47,974 nt of DNA from Prevotella sp. (GCA_017470055.1 JAFUFD010000061.1:1-47974), one strand, 5' to 3'. Counted from the stretch's first letter, positions 7,932 through 16,630 are shown. Notes: a model not told the origin generated them from the letters alone. Made by a program: numbers and translations.

Positions 7932-9485
7932 TTATTTTCTAGCATTGCGTTCACGAAGGAAGATAAAGCAGGCAGGGAAGAACAATCCTAACATGAAAGC
8001 ACCTATAAGCACGTTGCGCTTTACGGGAGAACTCTGCTCTTTCACACCAAGGGGAGGAGTAAGGATACGGATGTCAGTGCGTAAGGACTTAGACATCTGT
8101 ACTTCCTCGCGCTTTTGCAGGAGGAATATATATACTTCATTCAAGACTTTCCAAGAGCGTTCGTCCGTCATACCGCCAATAGCCTTTTTGGGGGCGGAAG
8201 AAAGAAGTTGTTTTCCCTCATTTGCCTTGGAATTGACACCTCTTAATTGGACCTGAATCTGTTTGATGGCATTATTAGCAGAGGTAAGTACTGCGTCGTG
8301 CATTACAGACAATTGCTGGTCTAAGTCTTTGACTAGAGGGTTGTCTTTACTACTGCTGGCTAGAATCTTACTACGCTGTAATTGAATGGCATTGTATTGT
8401 CCTACTTGCTCTTGTAGCCCCTGATTGTCAGAAATCATCAAGGCAGGTAATAACTGGTCTTTCTTTGACTCGTCACGTAAATAGTCGCGAATCGATTGTG
8501 CCACATAAAGTTGATTGTTCAGTTCCATCTGTGCCGTGGATATCTCCTTGGCACTCTCTGCATAGACTTTCGACATGACTTCCAGATCTGGCATCATGGT
8601 CTTACTCTTATAGTCAGCGACCTTATTGTCAAGGTCCTTTAACTCTCCCTCCAGAGAGGCGAGACGCTCTAATACATAGCGCTCAGAAACGGCTATCTGG
8701 GCATCTTTATCTTCATTAGTCTCTTTTTTGTATTCTTGTATCACCGCATTGATAAGATCTGTAGCACGTTGTTTAGAGACATCACTGCAACTGATATCAA
8801 TGATAGAGGCATCACGACTGCTGACAGCGAGTGTCAGTGTCTTCTTTTGGAGATTATCTACTACAGCCATCGGCTCTGTACGTTTGACAGTAATCGTCAC
8901 TTCCTCATCCTCCATCGTCTTGAGATAGGGCGTAGCCGTAATATGTATGTCGCCAATAGAGGATTTGATGGTGGAGTTTACCTTACCAGTCAATTCGTCA
9001 TCGTATTTGTCATCATTCTTCTTTAATTTGTAAATGGTGAGATTCCCGTTTTTGTTCAGGTCAACTTTCATGCTGACATCGTCTTCATCGGTAATATTCT
9101 TGAACTCTATGGTAATAGGAAGTGTCTCGGCATACAAGGTCTTATTGCGAATACCCTTGATGGTGTAATTCATATCCAGATGCATCTGTTTTACCACTTT
9201 ATACATGAGGTAAGGCGACTGAAAGGCGTAAAGTTCATTGTAAACGTTTGATGAACCAAAGCCTAACATGCTTCCTATATCTCCTAAACCTCCTAACTGC
9301 CCCATGATTCCACCGATTCCACCATCTTCTTTGACCATTATTTGAGCCTTACGGGTATATTTGGGTTGCACCCTAATTAAATAGGCTACGGCTAAGAACA
9401 TGCAGGCGATAACAGAGTAAACAAACCACTTCCATTTGCTGCGACAGATGGAGAAAAACTCGCTGAAGGTAAAAGTCTCTTTCAT
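7932..9485 (-). CDS. Wzz/Wzc-like chain-length determinant without a kinase domain
   Basis: This 517-residue protein has the Wzz N-terminus (FTFSEFFSICRSKWKW, then a membrane segment at about 17-36) and a Gly-rich insertion (GGIGGIMGQLGGLGDIGSML) typical of Bacteroidetes members. A long coiled-coil periplasmic region (about 250-420) follows, then a GNVR-type end (LNEVYIFLLQKREEVQMSKS) and a second membrane segment near the C-terminus (GAFMLGLFFPACFIFL). It stops just after that segment and has no Walker A/B motifs, so it lacks the tyrosine autokinase of full-length Wzc. It should set chain length and bridge to the Wza-like exporter encoded eight bases upstream. A separate kinase may be encoded elsewhere. 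Confidence 0.9.
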   Translation of the reverse strand: MKETFTFSEFFSICRSKWKWFVYSVIACMFLAVAYLIRVQPKYTRKAQIMVKEDGGIGGIMGQLGGLGDIGSMLGFGSSNVYNELYAFQSPYLMYKVVKQMHLDMNYTIKGIRNKTLYAETLPITIEFKNITDEDDVSMKVDLNKNGNLTIYKLKKNDDKYDDELTGKVNSTIKSSIGDIHITATPYLKTMEDEEVTITVKRTEPMAVVDNLQKKTLTLAVSSRDASIIDISCSDVSKQRATDLINAVIQEYKKETNEDKDAQIAVSERYVLERLASLEGELKDLDNKVADYKSKTMMPDLEVMSKVYAESAKEISTAQMELNNQLYVAQSIRDYLRDESKKDQLLPALMISDNQGLQEQVGQYNAIQLQRSKILASSSKDNPLVKDLDQQLSVMHDAVLTSANNAIKQIQVQLRGVNSKANEGKQLLSSAPKKAIGGMTDERSWKVLNEVYIFLLQKREEVQMSKSLRTDIRILTPPLGVKEQSSPVKRNVLIGAFMLGLFFPACFIFLRERNARK

Positions 9486-9493
9486 AATCAGGG

Positions 9494-10312
9494 TTATTTG
9501 AATAGGAGAACACCAAGGGTTGTTAACACGGATATGGCTGAAAGCCAGAAGGAGCCAGTCAGCACTTCGTTGCCGTTTGCCCTTGACTGACGTTTGCGGT
9601 AGTTGTTGGGTTGTACATAGACAATATCACCTTGTTGCAAATAATAAGCAGGAGAATTAATTAGTTCATTGCCATTAAGGATACTGACAACATAAATCTG
9701 ACGCTGCCCCTCGTTCTCACGCCATACAACGACACTGTCACGCCGACCATATATAGTCATGTCACCTGCGGTACTAAGTGCCTCCAAAATACTTATTTTT
9801 TCTTTGTTGAAAGGAAATTTTCCTGGTTCTTTTACCTCTCCCATCACAGCATAATTGAGATTTATGTACTCTACTGTGACAACGGCATCAGTAGCAATCT
9901 GTTGGTCTTTCAAAATCTGTTTGATAGTTGAGGCTACTTCCGACTTGTCTTTTCCTGCCACATGAATGCTTCCCACCAATGGGAAATCAATATTTCCATC
10001 ATGGTCAAGGGTGTAGCCTCCAACACCCTGACTTTGTCTGAGAGAAGTTTCCTCAGGTGCGCCAATTATTTGTGTGGTGACAGGAAGATTGAGCGCATTG
10101 GTAAGTTCGACGCTCTTACTCTTAACAACAATGGAAATCATGTCGCCTGGTTTAAGTTTTATCCCTTGGCTATACGCTATTCGGGCGACTTGCCCATTAT
10201 AGGTGTCTTGGAAATAACTAATGTTCTTGGGGGTAGTACATGAGATACTAACTAAGACACCCATCATACCGAAGAATGCCCATTTAAGATATTTTCTTTT
10301 ACTCTTTTTCAT
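9494..10312 (-). CDS. Wza-like outer-membrane polysaccharide export lipoprotein
   Basis: The 272-residue protein has a lipoprotein signal (membrane stretch then SISC, Cys about residue 25). A polysaccharide-export (Poly_export) domain follows (LKPGDMISIVV near 52-62, YTLDHDGNIDFPLVGSIHVA near 100-120), then an SLBB-type domain (VMGEVKEPGKFPFNKEKISI). A C-terminal hydrophobic segment (SFWLSAISVLTTLGVLLF) fits the Bacteroidetes form. The protein forms the outer-membrane exit channel for exopolysaccharide or capsule. It is the first gene of the minus-strand operon, preceded by a -7 element at 10346-10353. No UpxY/UpxZ-type regulator gene lies upstream, unlike classical Bacteroides capsule loci. 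Confidence 0.92.
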   Translation of the reverse strand: MKKSKRKYLKWAFFGMMGVLVSISCTTPKNISYFQDTYNGQVARIAYSQGIKLKPGDMISIVVKSKSVELTNALNLPVTTQIIGAPEETSLRQSQGVGGYTLDHDGNIDFPLVGSIHVAGKDKSEVASTIKQILKDQQIATDAVVTVEYINLNYAVMGEVKEPGKFPFNKEKISILEALSTAGDMTIYGRRDSVVVWRENEGQRQIYVVSILNGNELINSPAYYLQQGDIVYVQPNNYRKRQSRANGNEVLTGSFWLSAISVLTTLGVLLFK

Positions 10313-10345
10313 ATATATAATAACAAGGAAATCGAAAATTTATTG

Positions 10346-10353
10346 CAAAGGTA
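10346..10353 (-). promoter_or_regulatory. -7 element of the polysaccharide operon (TACCTTTG)
   Basis: TACCTTTG on the minus strand matches TAnnTTTG, 33 bases before the ATG of the exporter gene. No clear TTTG -33 element is present; the short direct repeats at 10362-10391 occupy that area. Confidence 0.5.
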
Positions 10354-10361
10354 CAAAATAA

Positions 10362-10391
10362 TTCATAGTTTATAGTTCATAGTTCATAGTT
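10362..10391. repeat. short tandem repeat (TTCATAGTT-type units)
   Basis: The motif ATAGTT recurs four times in about 30 bases (ttcatagttta, tagttcatag, ttcatagtt). It lies in the gap between two divergent transcription units, over the -33 region expected for the polysaccharide operon promoter. It is of simple-sequence type and could change in length by slippage. Confidence 0.6.
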
Positions 10392-10457
10392 TTTTCGTAT
10401 TTTTACCGTCGATGACGGCGAAGTTACTCCGTTTTGGCAAAAAAAGAAAAGATTTTC

Positions 10458-10488
10458 TTTGTTTTGCTCTCAACTTTTCGTAACTTTG
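10458..10488 (+). promoter_or_regulatory. ssrA promoter: TTTG-N19-TAACTTTG
   Basis: TTTG at 10458-10461 and TAACTTTG at 10481-10488 are separated by 19 bases, a near-perfect Bacteroidetes housekeeping promoter. The -7 element ends 23 bases before the mature 5' end of tmRNA, which leaves a short leader for 5' processing. Confidence 0.8.
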
Positions 10489-10511
10489 TCCCCAGAAATG
10501 TACAGGATCTT

Positions 10512-10910
10512 GGGGTTGACTGGATTTGACAGCGGGCTGAGATGGTACGTAAGCATGCGGAGTGACGGCTGTATACTCCATAATCCATTCGGTCGGAAAA
10601 TTAATTGGCGAAAACAAGTACGCTCTCGCTGCCTAAACGAAGTACAGTAGTTTACTGGCTTAATTCCCCCACCAGGTGAGGGAACGAGACATCGCTCTTC
10701 TGGATGTTGTTCCGAATCAGGAAGGTATAGCGGTGCAGGAAAATCGGAAATAGTCTCTTGGAAGCCTCGGCTGGGGGATGAAGTCTTAGAGGATAAGGGT
10801 GCGGTTGGTGGTCCAGGTCTTGCCGCATCACGAAAACGAAGGCTGGAATAAGCATGTAGAAAGCGTATGGTTTCCCTGTTTGGACGAGGGTTCGACTCCC
10901 TCCAACTCCA
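10512..10910 (+). ncRNA. ssrA: transfer-messenger RNA (tmRNA)
   Basis: The 5' end GGGGTTG (10512-10518) pairs with CAACTCC at 10903-10909 to form the acceptor stem (one G.U), followed by discriminator A at 10910; CCA is not encoded. The T arm is seen near the 3' end (GAGGGTTCGACTCCC). The tag frame starts at GGC 10607 and reads GENKYALAA before TAA at 10634-10636, ending in the ALAA degron expected for ClpXP-type proteases. The 399-base length and the GGATTTGACAGCGGGCTGA block after the stem match Bacteroidetes tmRNA. The RNA rescues stalled ribosomes with SmpB. Confidence 0.97.
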
Positions 10911-10938
10911 CAATGTTTCACCTAAAACAAATTGTATT

Positions 10939-11100
10939 ATGAAAAAGTATGTATGTGACACTTGCGGTTATGAGTATGACCCAGCAGTAGGCGACCCAGA
11001 GAACAATATCCCAGCAGGAACGGCTTTTGAGGACCTTCCAGATGATTGGGTATGTCCTTTGTGTGGCGTAGGTAAAGATGAGTTCAGTGAGGCAGAATAA
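10939..11100 (+). CDS. rubredoxin
   Basis: The 53-residue protein has the one-iron site of rubredoxins: C6-x-x-C9-G and C39-P-x-C42-G, with the conserved aromatic/acidic core between them ([29 protein letters not shown]). It is a small cytoplasmic electron carrier, in anaerobes usually for oxygen or peroxide reduction. The ATG at 10939 is chosen because it gives the canonical length; upstream bases belong to tmRNA. It starts 28 bases after the tmRNA 3' end with no separate promoter visible, so it is probably read from the ssrA promoter. Confidence 0.97.
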   Translation: MKKYVCDTCGYEYDPAVGDPENNIPAGTAFEDLPDDWVCPLCGVGKDEFSEAE

Positions 11101-11130
11101 AAAAGACTCCCTTTTCGGGGAGTCTTTTTT
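11101..11130. terminator. bidirectional intrinsic terminator
   Basis: The stem GACTCCC/GGGAGTC around a TTTTCG-type loop is flanked by an A-run on the left and a T-run on the right. It therefore works for rubredoxin on the plus strand and for the long operon ending at 11136 on the minus strand. Confidence 0.9.
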
Positions 11131-11135
11131 GTTGG

Positions 11136-12614
11136 CTATTCCTCATTGATGTTAATGAAATTGTCCCCAGTGGTATATACCTGGGATGGCGTTTTGTCGA
11201 GATAGTCGGCTGCCTCCCATTTGGTGAGTGTCTTGCCGTCCAGTTCTGCATCGGTAATCTCACCGTCTAAGTCCTGCAAGGCAAAGCGTTCCACCACCTG
11301 ACTTCCTTTCAGAATAAAGAGTCTCATCGAGGTGAAGTTGCCCTCCTCATGGGTGACTTTGACACATCCCTTTCCCTTCTCAGAGATAAAAGTGAGTGTC
11401 GACTTCTCGTCTTCCGTCGCTATCAGTTGTGGTTTCCTGTCCTTGAAGGTGAAGACGGCACCTCGTCTGTTATCCTCGGTACGCATCCATATCTCCTCTA
11501 TGTTATCATCGTCAAGATAGAGGAACTGATACTTCGTCAATGGACTCTTATTGCCCTTCAAACTATTTTGGAATAACTTCTGCATCTGGGCGATGTCCTT
11601 TTTCCAGAGGGGTGTCTGCTCGTCAATCATCGAGTGGTAGCACTCGTATTGCACTGCATTAAGTTTACCGTTACGAGCGAAGTACATACCCACGGTGATA
11701 CTCTCTGGTGCATCATGGCTGTAGCAAAGTTCCAGTCCCTTGGGACCTTCGAAAGCCGCAAGAATGAACGTGGGGCAGTATTCTCCGCCATCATCGGCAT
11801 TCCATGTGGAATTGCCCTCTTCATCGTAGTAGCCCAGTTGCTCCTCGGTGTAGATGCTGTCACCATCGGTAATGACCTCCAGTGCCAGTGCTTTCTTGTA
11901 GTTCCTATTCGGGTCTTTAGGGGCGTTCTTATACTCACCTGCAAACTGGATGAAGCCTTGGGTGTAGCGCCCGTCAATCTTCGAGCAGACGAGAGAGCGG
12001 GTTGCCTTCATGCCGTATCTCTTCTCCATCTGCTGGACAATAGTCTTGGGCATGGGCTTCTCCTGTTGGGGCGACTCTATCTTCAACTGTTTGCGGGAAG
12101 ACAGGTAGTCCTTGTGTGCCACCACTTGCATGCCACCGAAATACTCATCCTTGGGAATGTCCTTATTGTTGACAAAGGCATATTGCAAACCAGGAGAGGG
12201 AATAGAGGCTCTGCCATGCAGTTCTCCGCTATACATCACCTCACCGTCAGGATTTTTCAGGAGTTCACCGATATACTTGATATCCACCCATTTGTCGTCT
12301 ATCTTCATCTTCGTATAGCCTGCGGCATTGCGGGTGAACATGTCCTGCAAGCCCCATGCCCGATGGATTTCCGCATAGTATTCCTCGTTGTCCTTGTTCA
12401 TCTGGGGCTCCTCGATATCCGCCCAGTACACCATCTGCATATACTGCGGACTCAAATAGTAAAGAAACATGGGCAGGGGAGTGGTGTCGTTCAACTCCGC
12501 CAATACACTATCTACTACAGTGGAGTCGGCATCAGAGTCTGCGACCTGTCCTTTGTTCTTACAACCAACGGTCATCCCCATCATGCAGATGGCGAGTATC
12601 ATTAACTTCTTCAT
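11136..12614 (-). CDS. hypothetical lipoprotein (492 aa), last gene of the TMEM43 operon
   Basis: The protein starts MKKLMILAICMMGMTVGC, a lipoprotein signal with Cys18. An acidic Ser/Asp-rich tether (KNKGQVADSDADSTVVDSVL) follows, so it should be anchored in an envelope membrane. The rest is a soluble region rich in aromatic and acidic residues. Parts such as YQFLYLDDDNIEEIWMRTED followed by GAVFTFKDRKP resemble small beta-repeat domains that report or bind ligands, but I do not recognise a named family. It lies four bases after the DUF3828-like lipoprotein gene. Function is unknown; it belongs with its co-transcribed exported neighbours. Confidence 0.85.
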   Translation of the reverse strand: MKKLMILAICMMGMTVGCKNKGQVADSDADSTVVDSVLAELNDTTPLPMFLYYLSPQYMQMVYWADIEEPQMNKDNEEYYAEIHRAWGLQDMFTRNAAGYTKMKIDDKWVDIKYIGELLKNPDGEVMYSGELHGRASIPSPGLQYAFVNNKDIPKDEYFGGMQVVAHKDYLSSRKQLKIESPQQEKPMPKTIVQQMEKRYGMKATRSLVCSKIDGRYTQGFIQFAGEYKNAPKDPNRNYKKALALEVITDGDSIYTEEQLGYYDEEGNSTWNADDGGEYCPTFILAAFEGPKGLELCYSHDAPESITVGMYFARNGKLNAVQYECYHSMIDEQTPLWKKDIAQMQKLFQNSLKGNKSPLTKYQFLYLDDDNIEEIWMRTEDNRRGAVFTFKDRKPQLIATEDEKSTLTFISEKGKGCVKVTHEEGNFTSMRLFILKGSQVVERFALQDLDGEITDAELDGKTLTKWEAADYLDKTPSQVYTTGDNFININEE

Positions 12615-12618
12615 AGAC

Positions 12619-13263
12619 TTATTCTTCTAAGTATTCTTTCATTCGCTCACGGTAGTTGAAAGCCTTACCCATAGTGGGCGAGAAGTCAATCATGTTGTCC
12701 ACTTTCCAACTATTGTCCTCCCAGATGATATGCAGGCGGAGGTTGGAGATATCATCATTACGATGTAGTTGAAGGACAGCGTCAGCAGAGGGATTGTCGC
12801 CAATCACGATATTCTCCACCTTGATATCGGAGGCATAGAACGACTCGACAATGTCTTGTGACATCAGCCAGTAGTCATGGTCAAAGAAACCAATCCCGTC
12901 GATACCCCTGTCTTTGTCAATGATGGCTGCGACTGCCTTCTGCCATGCCTTAGAGGCAAATGCCTCGTCGAAATTGATGTCAGAGCCATGCTCGCCCTTG
13001 TCGTTCACCACCTTACGGATTTCCTTGTTGTAGACGCTGTCGACGAAGTTTCTAACCCTTATCATGACATTCATCTTTTGATCATGCTCCGTAGGCAGGT
13101 ACTCCATACTGGGACCATCGAGCATACGCTCTTCCAATGAGTCTCCTCCATTTACCATGCCTGATCCGTCCATAGGTTGGGCAACATTCTTGCAGGCTGC
13201 GCAGCCTGCAAGAATTAGGATAGCACATACACCAAGGATGATATATTGCATTTTGTTCTTCAT
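12619..13263 (-). CDS. DUF3828-like lipoprotein
   Basis: This 214-residue protein has a lipobox (ILAGC, Cys21) and then a domain of about 150 residues beginning NVMIRVRNFVDSVYNKEIRK. It ends with the pattern DNSWKVDNMIDF, the usual final strand of the DUF3828/NTF2-like folds in Bacteroidetes lipoproteins. These small domains are thought to bind ligands or act as accessory subunits; no activity is established. It resembles the product of 16674-17345 in layout (signal, short tether, Trp-containing last strand), so the operon carries two related lipoproteins. Confidence 0.8.
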   Translation of the reverse strand: MKNKMQYIILGVCAILILAGCAACKNVAQPMDGSGMVNGGDSLEERMLDGPSMEYLPTEHDQKMNVMIRVRNFVDSVYNKEIRKVVNDKGEHGSDINFDEAFASKAWQKAVAAIIDKDRGIDGIGFFDHDYWLMSQDIVESFYASDIKVENIVIGDNPSADAVLQLHRNDDISNLRLHIIWEDNSWKVDNMIDFSPTMGKAFNYRERMKEYLEE

Positions 13264-13268
13264 ACAAC

Positions 13269-15200
13269 TTAATTTCTGTAGTTGTGCAGTAATTCCGCCA
13301 CACGAGTGTTAATCTCGTCGGCGAGTCTCTTGTTTCTCGCACTGAGGTTAGGAATAGCAGAGAGGTCGCCTACGAGAGAGGGCAGTTGCTGCTCCCAGAG
13401 TTCGCCACTGTTGACAACCTCCAGTTCAGTCGACAGCATCTGGTTCACCTCCTCTTCCGTAACGTCATACGTCCAGTTCTTTGCCTGATCTACAGTGACC
13501 TTCACCCCACCGTTGTTACCCTCACAACTAACAGGAATGATGGTTACCTCGGGGTGGGTCTTCTGCAACCACTCAATCTTACCCTTGCTGTCCTCGAATG
13601 ACTGCATCAGGTAATCGATCGTACAGAAGCGGTTGCTGTTCTTGCCACGGTTGATGGAGTTCTTGAAACAGGTCAGGATGTCGTTATATACCACGGCGAC
13701 GGTAATCTTGTCGAGTCCTTTCGCTTTGGCTCGCTGGATGGTCTGCTCCAAACGGTCAGTACCGCCGGAGAGCGCTGCGTCATAAACCAGTCCCTCGTTC
13801 TTGAGGTTCAGTTTGCGTGCTACCGTACTCTTACCACTTGCCGGAGCACCAGTGATGATGGTCATGGTGTTCTTACCAGCACGGACGGCACGGTCGAGCA
13901 TCACGTTATACAACTCGTCAACCACTGTCTTCTCTGCGTCACGATAGGCGGTGATGTTGCCGCCATAGTAGCCGATAGGTTGGAACACGGTGCGGAACTC
14001 ATCGGGATCAAGTTTGTTGCCAGCAGTGGCAAGATACTTGTCGATGAGCAGTTGTGTACGAGGTTTCGCCCATTCTGTTGCCTCTGCGTTCAGCAGCGTA
14101 GGCTGTGGAGCCTCGATGGTGTAGCGTGAGGGGTATTTGTTGATGCGGTTGTGACGACGGATGTCCATCAGTTTCTCCACGAAGAAGTAACTGTCACCAG
14201 GCATCTGATAACGGGCGTTACCATTGGGATCGGGCTTGAAGAGCATCTCCGACATCTCCCCCTTGTCGACGAAGGTCACCCATCCACGAGGAGAGAGGTG
14301 GTACTCGTTATCGCCCAATACGGCATTCACCAGACAGTTGGTGTCCCACATGCGCTGACCTGTGTCGCAGGTATAGTTGGTGTACACAGCCTTGATGGGG
14401 TTCCAGTCGGTATAGGAGAGGTCTGCCACTACGTCCTGCGGCAGGTAGTTCATCCTGTCTCCGACATTACTGGGCGACATGATGAGATCGACCTTCTCTG
14501 GGAGTTTACTGTAGAAGATAGCCGACTGCTTGGAGGCGGCACGCATGTTATAGCCGCTGAGGCTGTCGCCTGCCTCGAAGCGTCCTGACTGGATATAGAC
14601 CGCCTTCACCTTCTGCTTGAAGAGTTCCAGACCACTGAGACTGGAGTATTCGTCGCCTCCGGACTCAAAGAGTTGGGAGAGGGTGGTGGCAAAGCCAATG
14701 GCAACCACTACGATAGAGTTGTCCTCTGCCTTACTGAGTAGTTTACGATAGAGTTTATAGCCGTCAGGCAGTTTCTTGTAGTCCAGTGTACGCTTGAAAA
14801 GGGGAGCACCCTGTGCGTCCTTCAGGTCGCAGATACCGTTATAGGGGATGAAGCAGCGAGGGTTCTTCACACCGTTGCGCTCCAGTCCTACAGGGATGTC
14901 GGGGTGTCCGTAGTAGTTATCGAAGATATCCACGATACCAGCGTTCTTCTCACCCTCACGGTCTACGATGATACCTTTCAGGTCTACCAGCCCATCATCA
15001 ATATAGTGATGAAGCATCATCAGGGCGAAGAGGTCATCGGTGGAACTACCGAAGTCAGAGTCCAGAATCATCTGGATGGGCTGCACCCTCTTCTGCTGGT
15101 GCTGACAGTCGGCATGCTTGCCTTGGCAGTCAGCATGCTGTGCCTGCATGCCGATGACGGCACACAAGCACAGGATGATGGTTAATGTGATACGTTTCAT
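13269..15200 (-). CDS. exported fusion: nucleoside hydrolase-like domain plus zeta-toxin-like P-loop kinase domain
   Basis: The 643-residue protein has a signal peptide (cleaved near AQ, residue 21) and a short doubled His/Cys motif (HADCQ at 22-26 and 29-33). Residues about 42-345 match the inosine/uridine nucleoside hydrolase fold: DSDFGSSTDD at 47-56 corresponds to the calcium-binding DxDxG..DD motif, and MWDTNCLVNAV near 284-294 fits the C-terminal metal Asp. Residues about 415-640 hold a P-loop domain with Walker A GAPASGKST (451-459), resembling zeta-toxin/UDP-GlcNAc-kinase-type proteins. Such a fusion in an exported protein is odd because ATP is scarce outside the cytoplasm. It overlaps the TMEM43 gene by four bases. 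Substrates cannot be read; both domain calls come from motifs and gross pattern. Confidence 0.8.
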   Translation of the reverse strand: MKRITLTIILCLCAVIGMQAQHADCQGKHADCQHQQKRVQPIQMILDSDFGSSTDDLFALMMLHHYIDDGLVDLKGIIVDREGEKNAGIVDIFDNYYGHPDIPVGLERNGVKNPRCFIPYNGICDLKDAQGAPLFKRTLDYKKLPDGYKLYRKLLSKAEDNSIVVVAIGFATTLSQLFESGGDEYSSLSGLELFKQKVKAVYIQSGRFEAGDSLSGYNMRAASKQSAIFYSKLPEKVDLIMSPSNVGDRMNYLPQDVVADLSYTDWNPIKAVYTNYTCDTGQRMWDTNCLVNAVLGDNEYHLSPRGWVTFVDKGEMSEMLFKPDPNGNARYQMPGDSYFFVEKLMDIRRHNRINKYPSRYTIEAPQPTLLNAEATEWAKPRTQLLIDKYLATAGNKLDPDEFRTVFQPIGYYGGNITAYRDAEKTVVDELYNVMLDRAVRAGKNTMTIITGAPASGKSTVARKLNLKNEGLVYDAALSGGTDRLEQTIQRAKAKGLDKITVAVVYNDILTCFKNSINRGKNSNRFCTIDYLMQSFEDSKGKIEWLQKTHPEVTIIPVSCEGNNGGVKVTVDQAKNWTYDVTEEEVNQMLSTELEVVNSGELWEQQLPSLVGDLSAIPNLSARNKRLADEINTRVAELLHNYRN

Positions 15201-16630
15201 GCCTCAGTGTTCTCTGTTGGTGCAACAGGTGCTGCCGGCTCAGCAGGAGCGACAGGCGCTACGGCAGCAGGCTGTGCGGCAGCCTTATTCTTGGCGTTAG
15301 CGGCGAGTTCCTTCAGTTTGTCCTTGCCCTTGAAGGCGAATACCCATACTAAGAAGCCTGCGATAGCGAGCAGGATGATGCCCAATACAGGACGATAGAA
15401 TATCCATGCGATGGCGATAACGATGAGCGACCATGCCACACCGATAACCCAGCAGATGATACCTACGCCGAAGCCCATGATACTGGAGAGGAATGGAACG
15501 ACTTTCAGGATCATGCTCAGGAAGCCGAAGATCTGCTTCAAGGCGGAGACAACCAGCAGAATACCTACGATACGCAGAATCCAAGTCCATGTAGAGTTGG
15601 CATCCTGAGCATCCTCGATAATCTCGTCACCCGTCTTCTTACCCATGACGAGGGTCTGGAAACGCTTACCGTTCTTTGCCTTGAAGGGCTTGAAGGTGTC
15701 ACCGTCGACAACAGCCATCACAGTTACCTTGGCGGGAACAATTTTCTCGAAGGTCACACGGACATCACCTACCTGTGGTGAGCCAGGCACCTTACCATAA
15801 TATAATACGTTGCCAGCCTGGTGTACATACTCGAAGTCCTTCTTGTTCTGTGCGTTCTCCATCGCCTTGTTAATAGAGTCGTTGACAGCCTGCAGGGAGT
15901 CTGCGACAGCCTTGGCGGAGTCAGAGAGAACGAGGTCTTGAGCGGGCAGAACAGGCTGTACGGGTTGCTGAACGCCATAGAAACGCTCGTATGCCGCCTT
16001 GGTAGCCTTATCGAACTGTGCCAGCAAGTTCTCGCTGATGGCAAGTTCAAAAGCCTCTTTAGAGGAGATACTGTGGATAAGACCTTCGGACAACTTGTAA
16101 GCACCAAACGATACGTTCTCTGCCCACTGGTCCTGATTCTCAACAGTGGCAAGTACTGTGTTCTTGTTCTGATAAGCAGGATCCTTGAACTGGCTTGACT
16201 GGATAGGACTGGGCACCCACTCCTGACTATAGGTGTATGTTCTGGTAACTTCCTCAGAACCACCGAGTTTGTCTTTCTTTGTCTCCTGGACATGCTCTAC
16301 CCATTGGTAGTACTCCACCTTACGCTTCAGGGCAATAGCCTTGGCGCCAATCCCAAACTGAGTGTCGCTCAGCGAGTCCTCTGTGGTGGCGAGAGCCGTA
16401 CCACAGATCAGTTCACCGTCCAGCGAGGCATCCTTCTTCTCAGGGTTAGGCATCTCTACATAGGCACTTCCTGCCTCTTCCAGCATTTTCGCTGTTTTCA
16501 CAGCGCGTCCCTCGTTCCACCAAAGCAATGCCGTAGCGGCAATCAGCAGAACGAAACCAGTTCCGATACTCTTGAAAGAGTTTCCCACGCGGGTGCCATA
16601 ACCCGTAGTTGTTGTTTCTGTGTAAGCCAT
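15197..16630 (-). CDS. TMEM43-family membrane protein
   Basis: The 477-residue protein has one N-terminal membrane segment followed by the family signature (GTGFVLLIAATALLWWNEGR, residues about 23-42). A large extracytoplasmic domain (about 45-345) comes next, then a cluster of four membrane segments (about 345-455) and an Ala/Pro-rich tail (AAAQPAAVAPVAPAEPAAP). This is the architecture of TMEM43/LUMA proteins, known in animals from the inner nuclear membrane and present in scattered bacteria with no established role. The large domain includes a Tyr/Trp-rich stretch (YYQWVEHVQETKKD) also seen in the family. It sits in the middle of the exported-protein operon and is the only multi-pass membrane protein there, so it is a plausible platform for the others. 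Confidence 0.88.
   Translation of the reverse strand: MAYTETTTTGYGTRVGNSFKSIGTGFVLLIAATALLWWNEGRAVKTAKMLEEAGSAYVEMPNPEKKDASLDGELICGTALATTEDSLSDTQFGIGAKAIALKRKVEYYQWVEHVQETKKDKLGGSEEVTRTYTYSQEWVPSPIQSSQFKDPAYQNKNTVLATVENQDQWAENVSFGAYKLSEGLIHSISSKEAFELAISENLLAQFDKATKAAYERFYGVQQPVQPVLPAQDLVLSDSAKAVADSLQAVNDSINKAMENAQNKKDFEYVHQAGNVLYYGKVPGSPQVGDVRVTFEKIVPAKVTVMAVVDGDTFKPFKAKNGKRFQTLVMGKKTGDEIIEDAQDANSTWTWILRIVGILLVVSALKQIFGFLSMILKVVPFLSSIMGFGVGIICWVIGVAWSLIVIAIAWIFYRPVLGIILLAIAGFLVWVFAFKGKDKLKELAANAKNKAAAQPAAVAPVAPAEPAAPVAPTENTEA

Noticed and set aside
10881-10910. Isolated tRNA suggested by the GGTTCGACTCCC T-arm
   Set aside because: It is the tRNA-like 3' part of tmRNA; its acceptor stem pairs with 10512-10518.
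10652-10961. Protein-coding frames on the minus strand across the tmRNA gene
   Set aside because: They lie antisense to a clear ssrA structure and have no family-like sequence.
11634-12605. 323-codon open frame on the plus strand, antisense to the lipoprotein gene
   Set aside because: The minus strand has a proper lipoprotein signal and operon spacing; the antisense frame has no recognisable motif and reflects codon bias.
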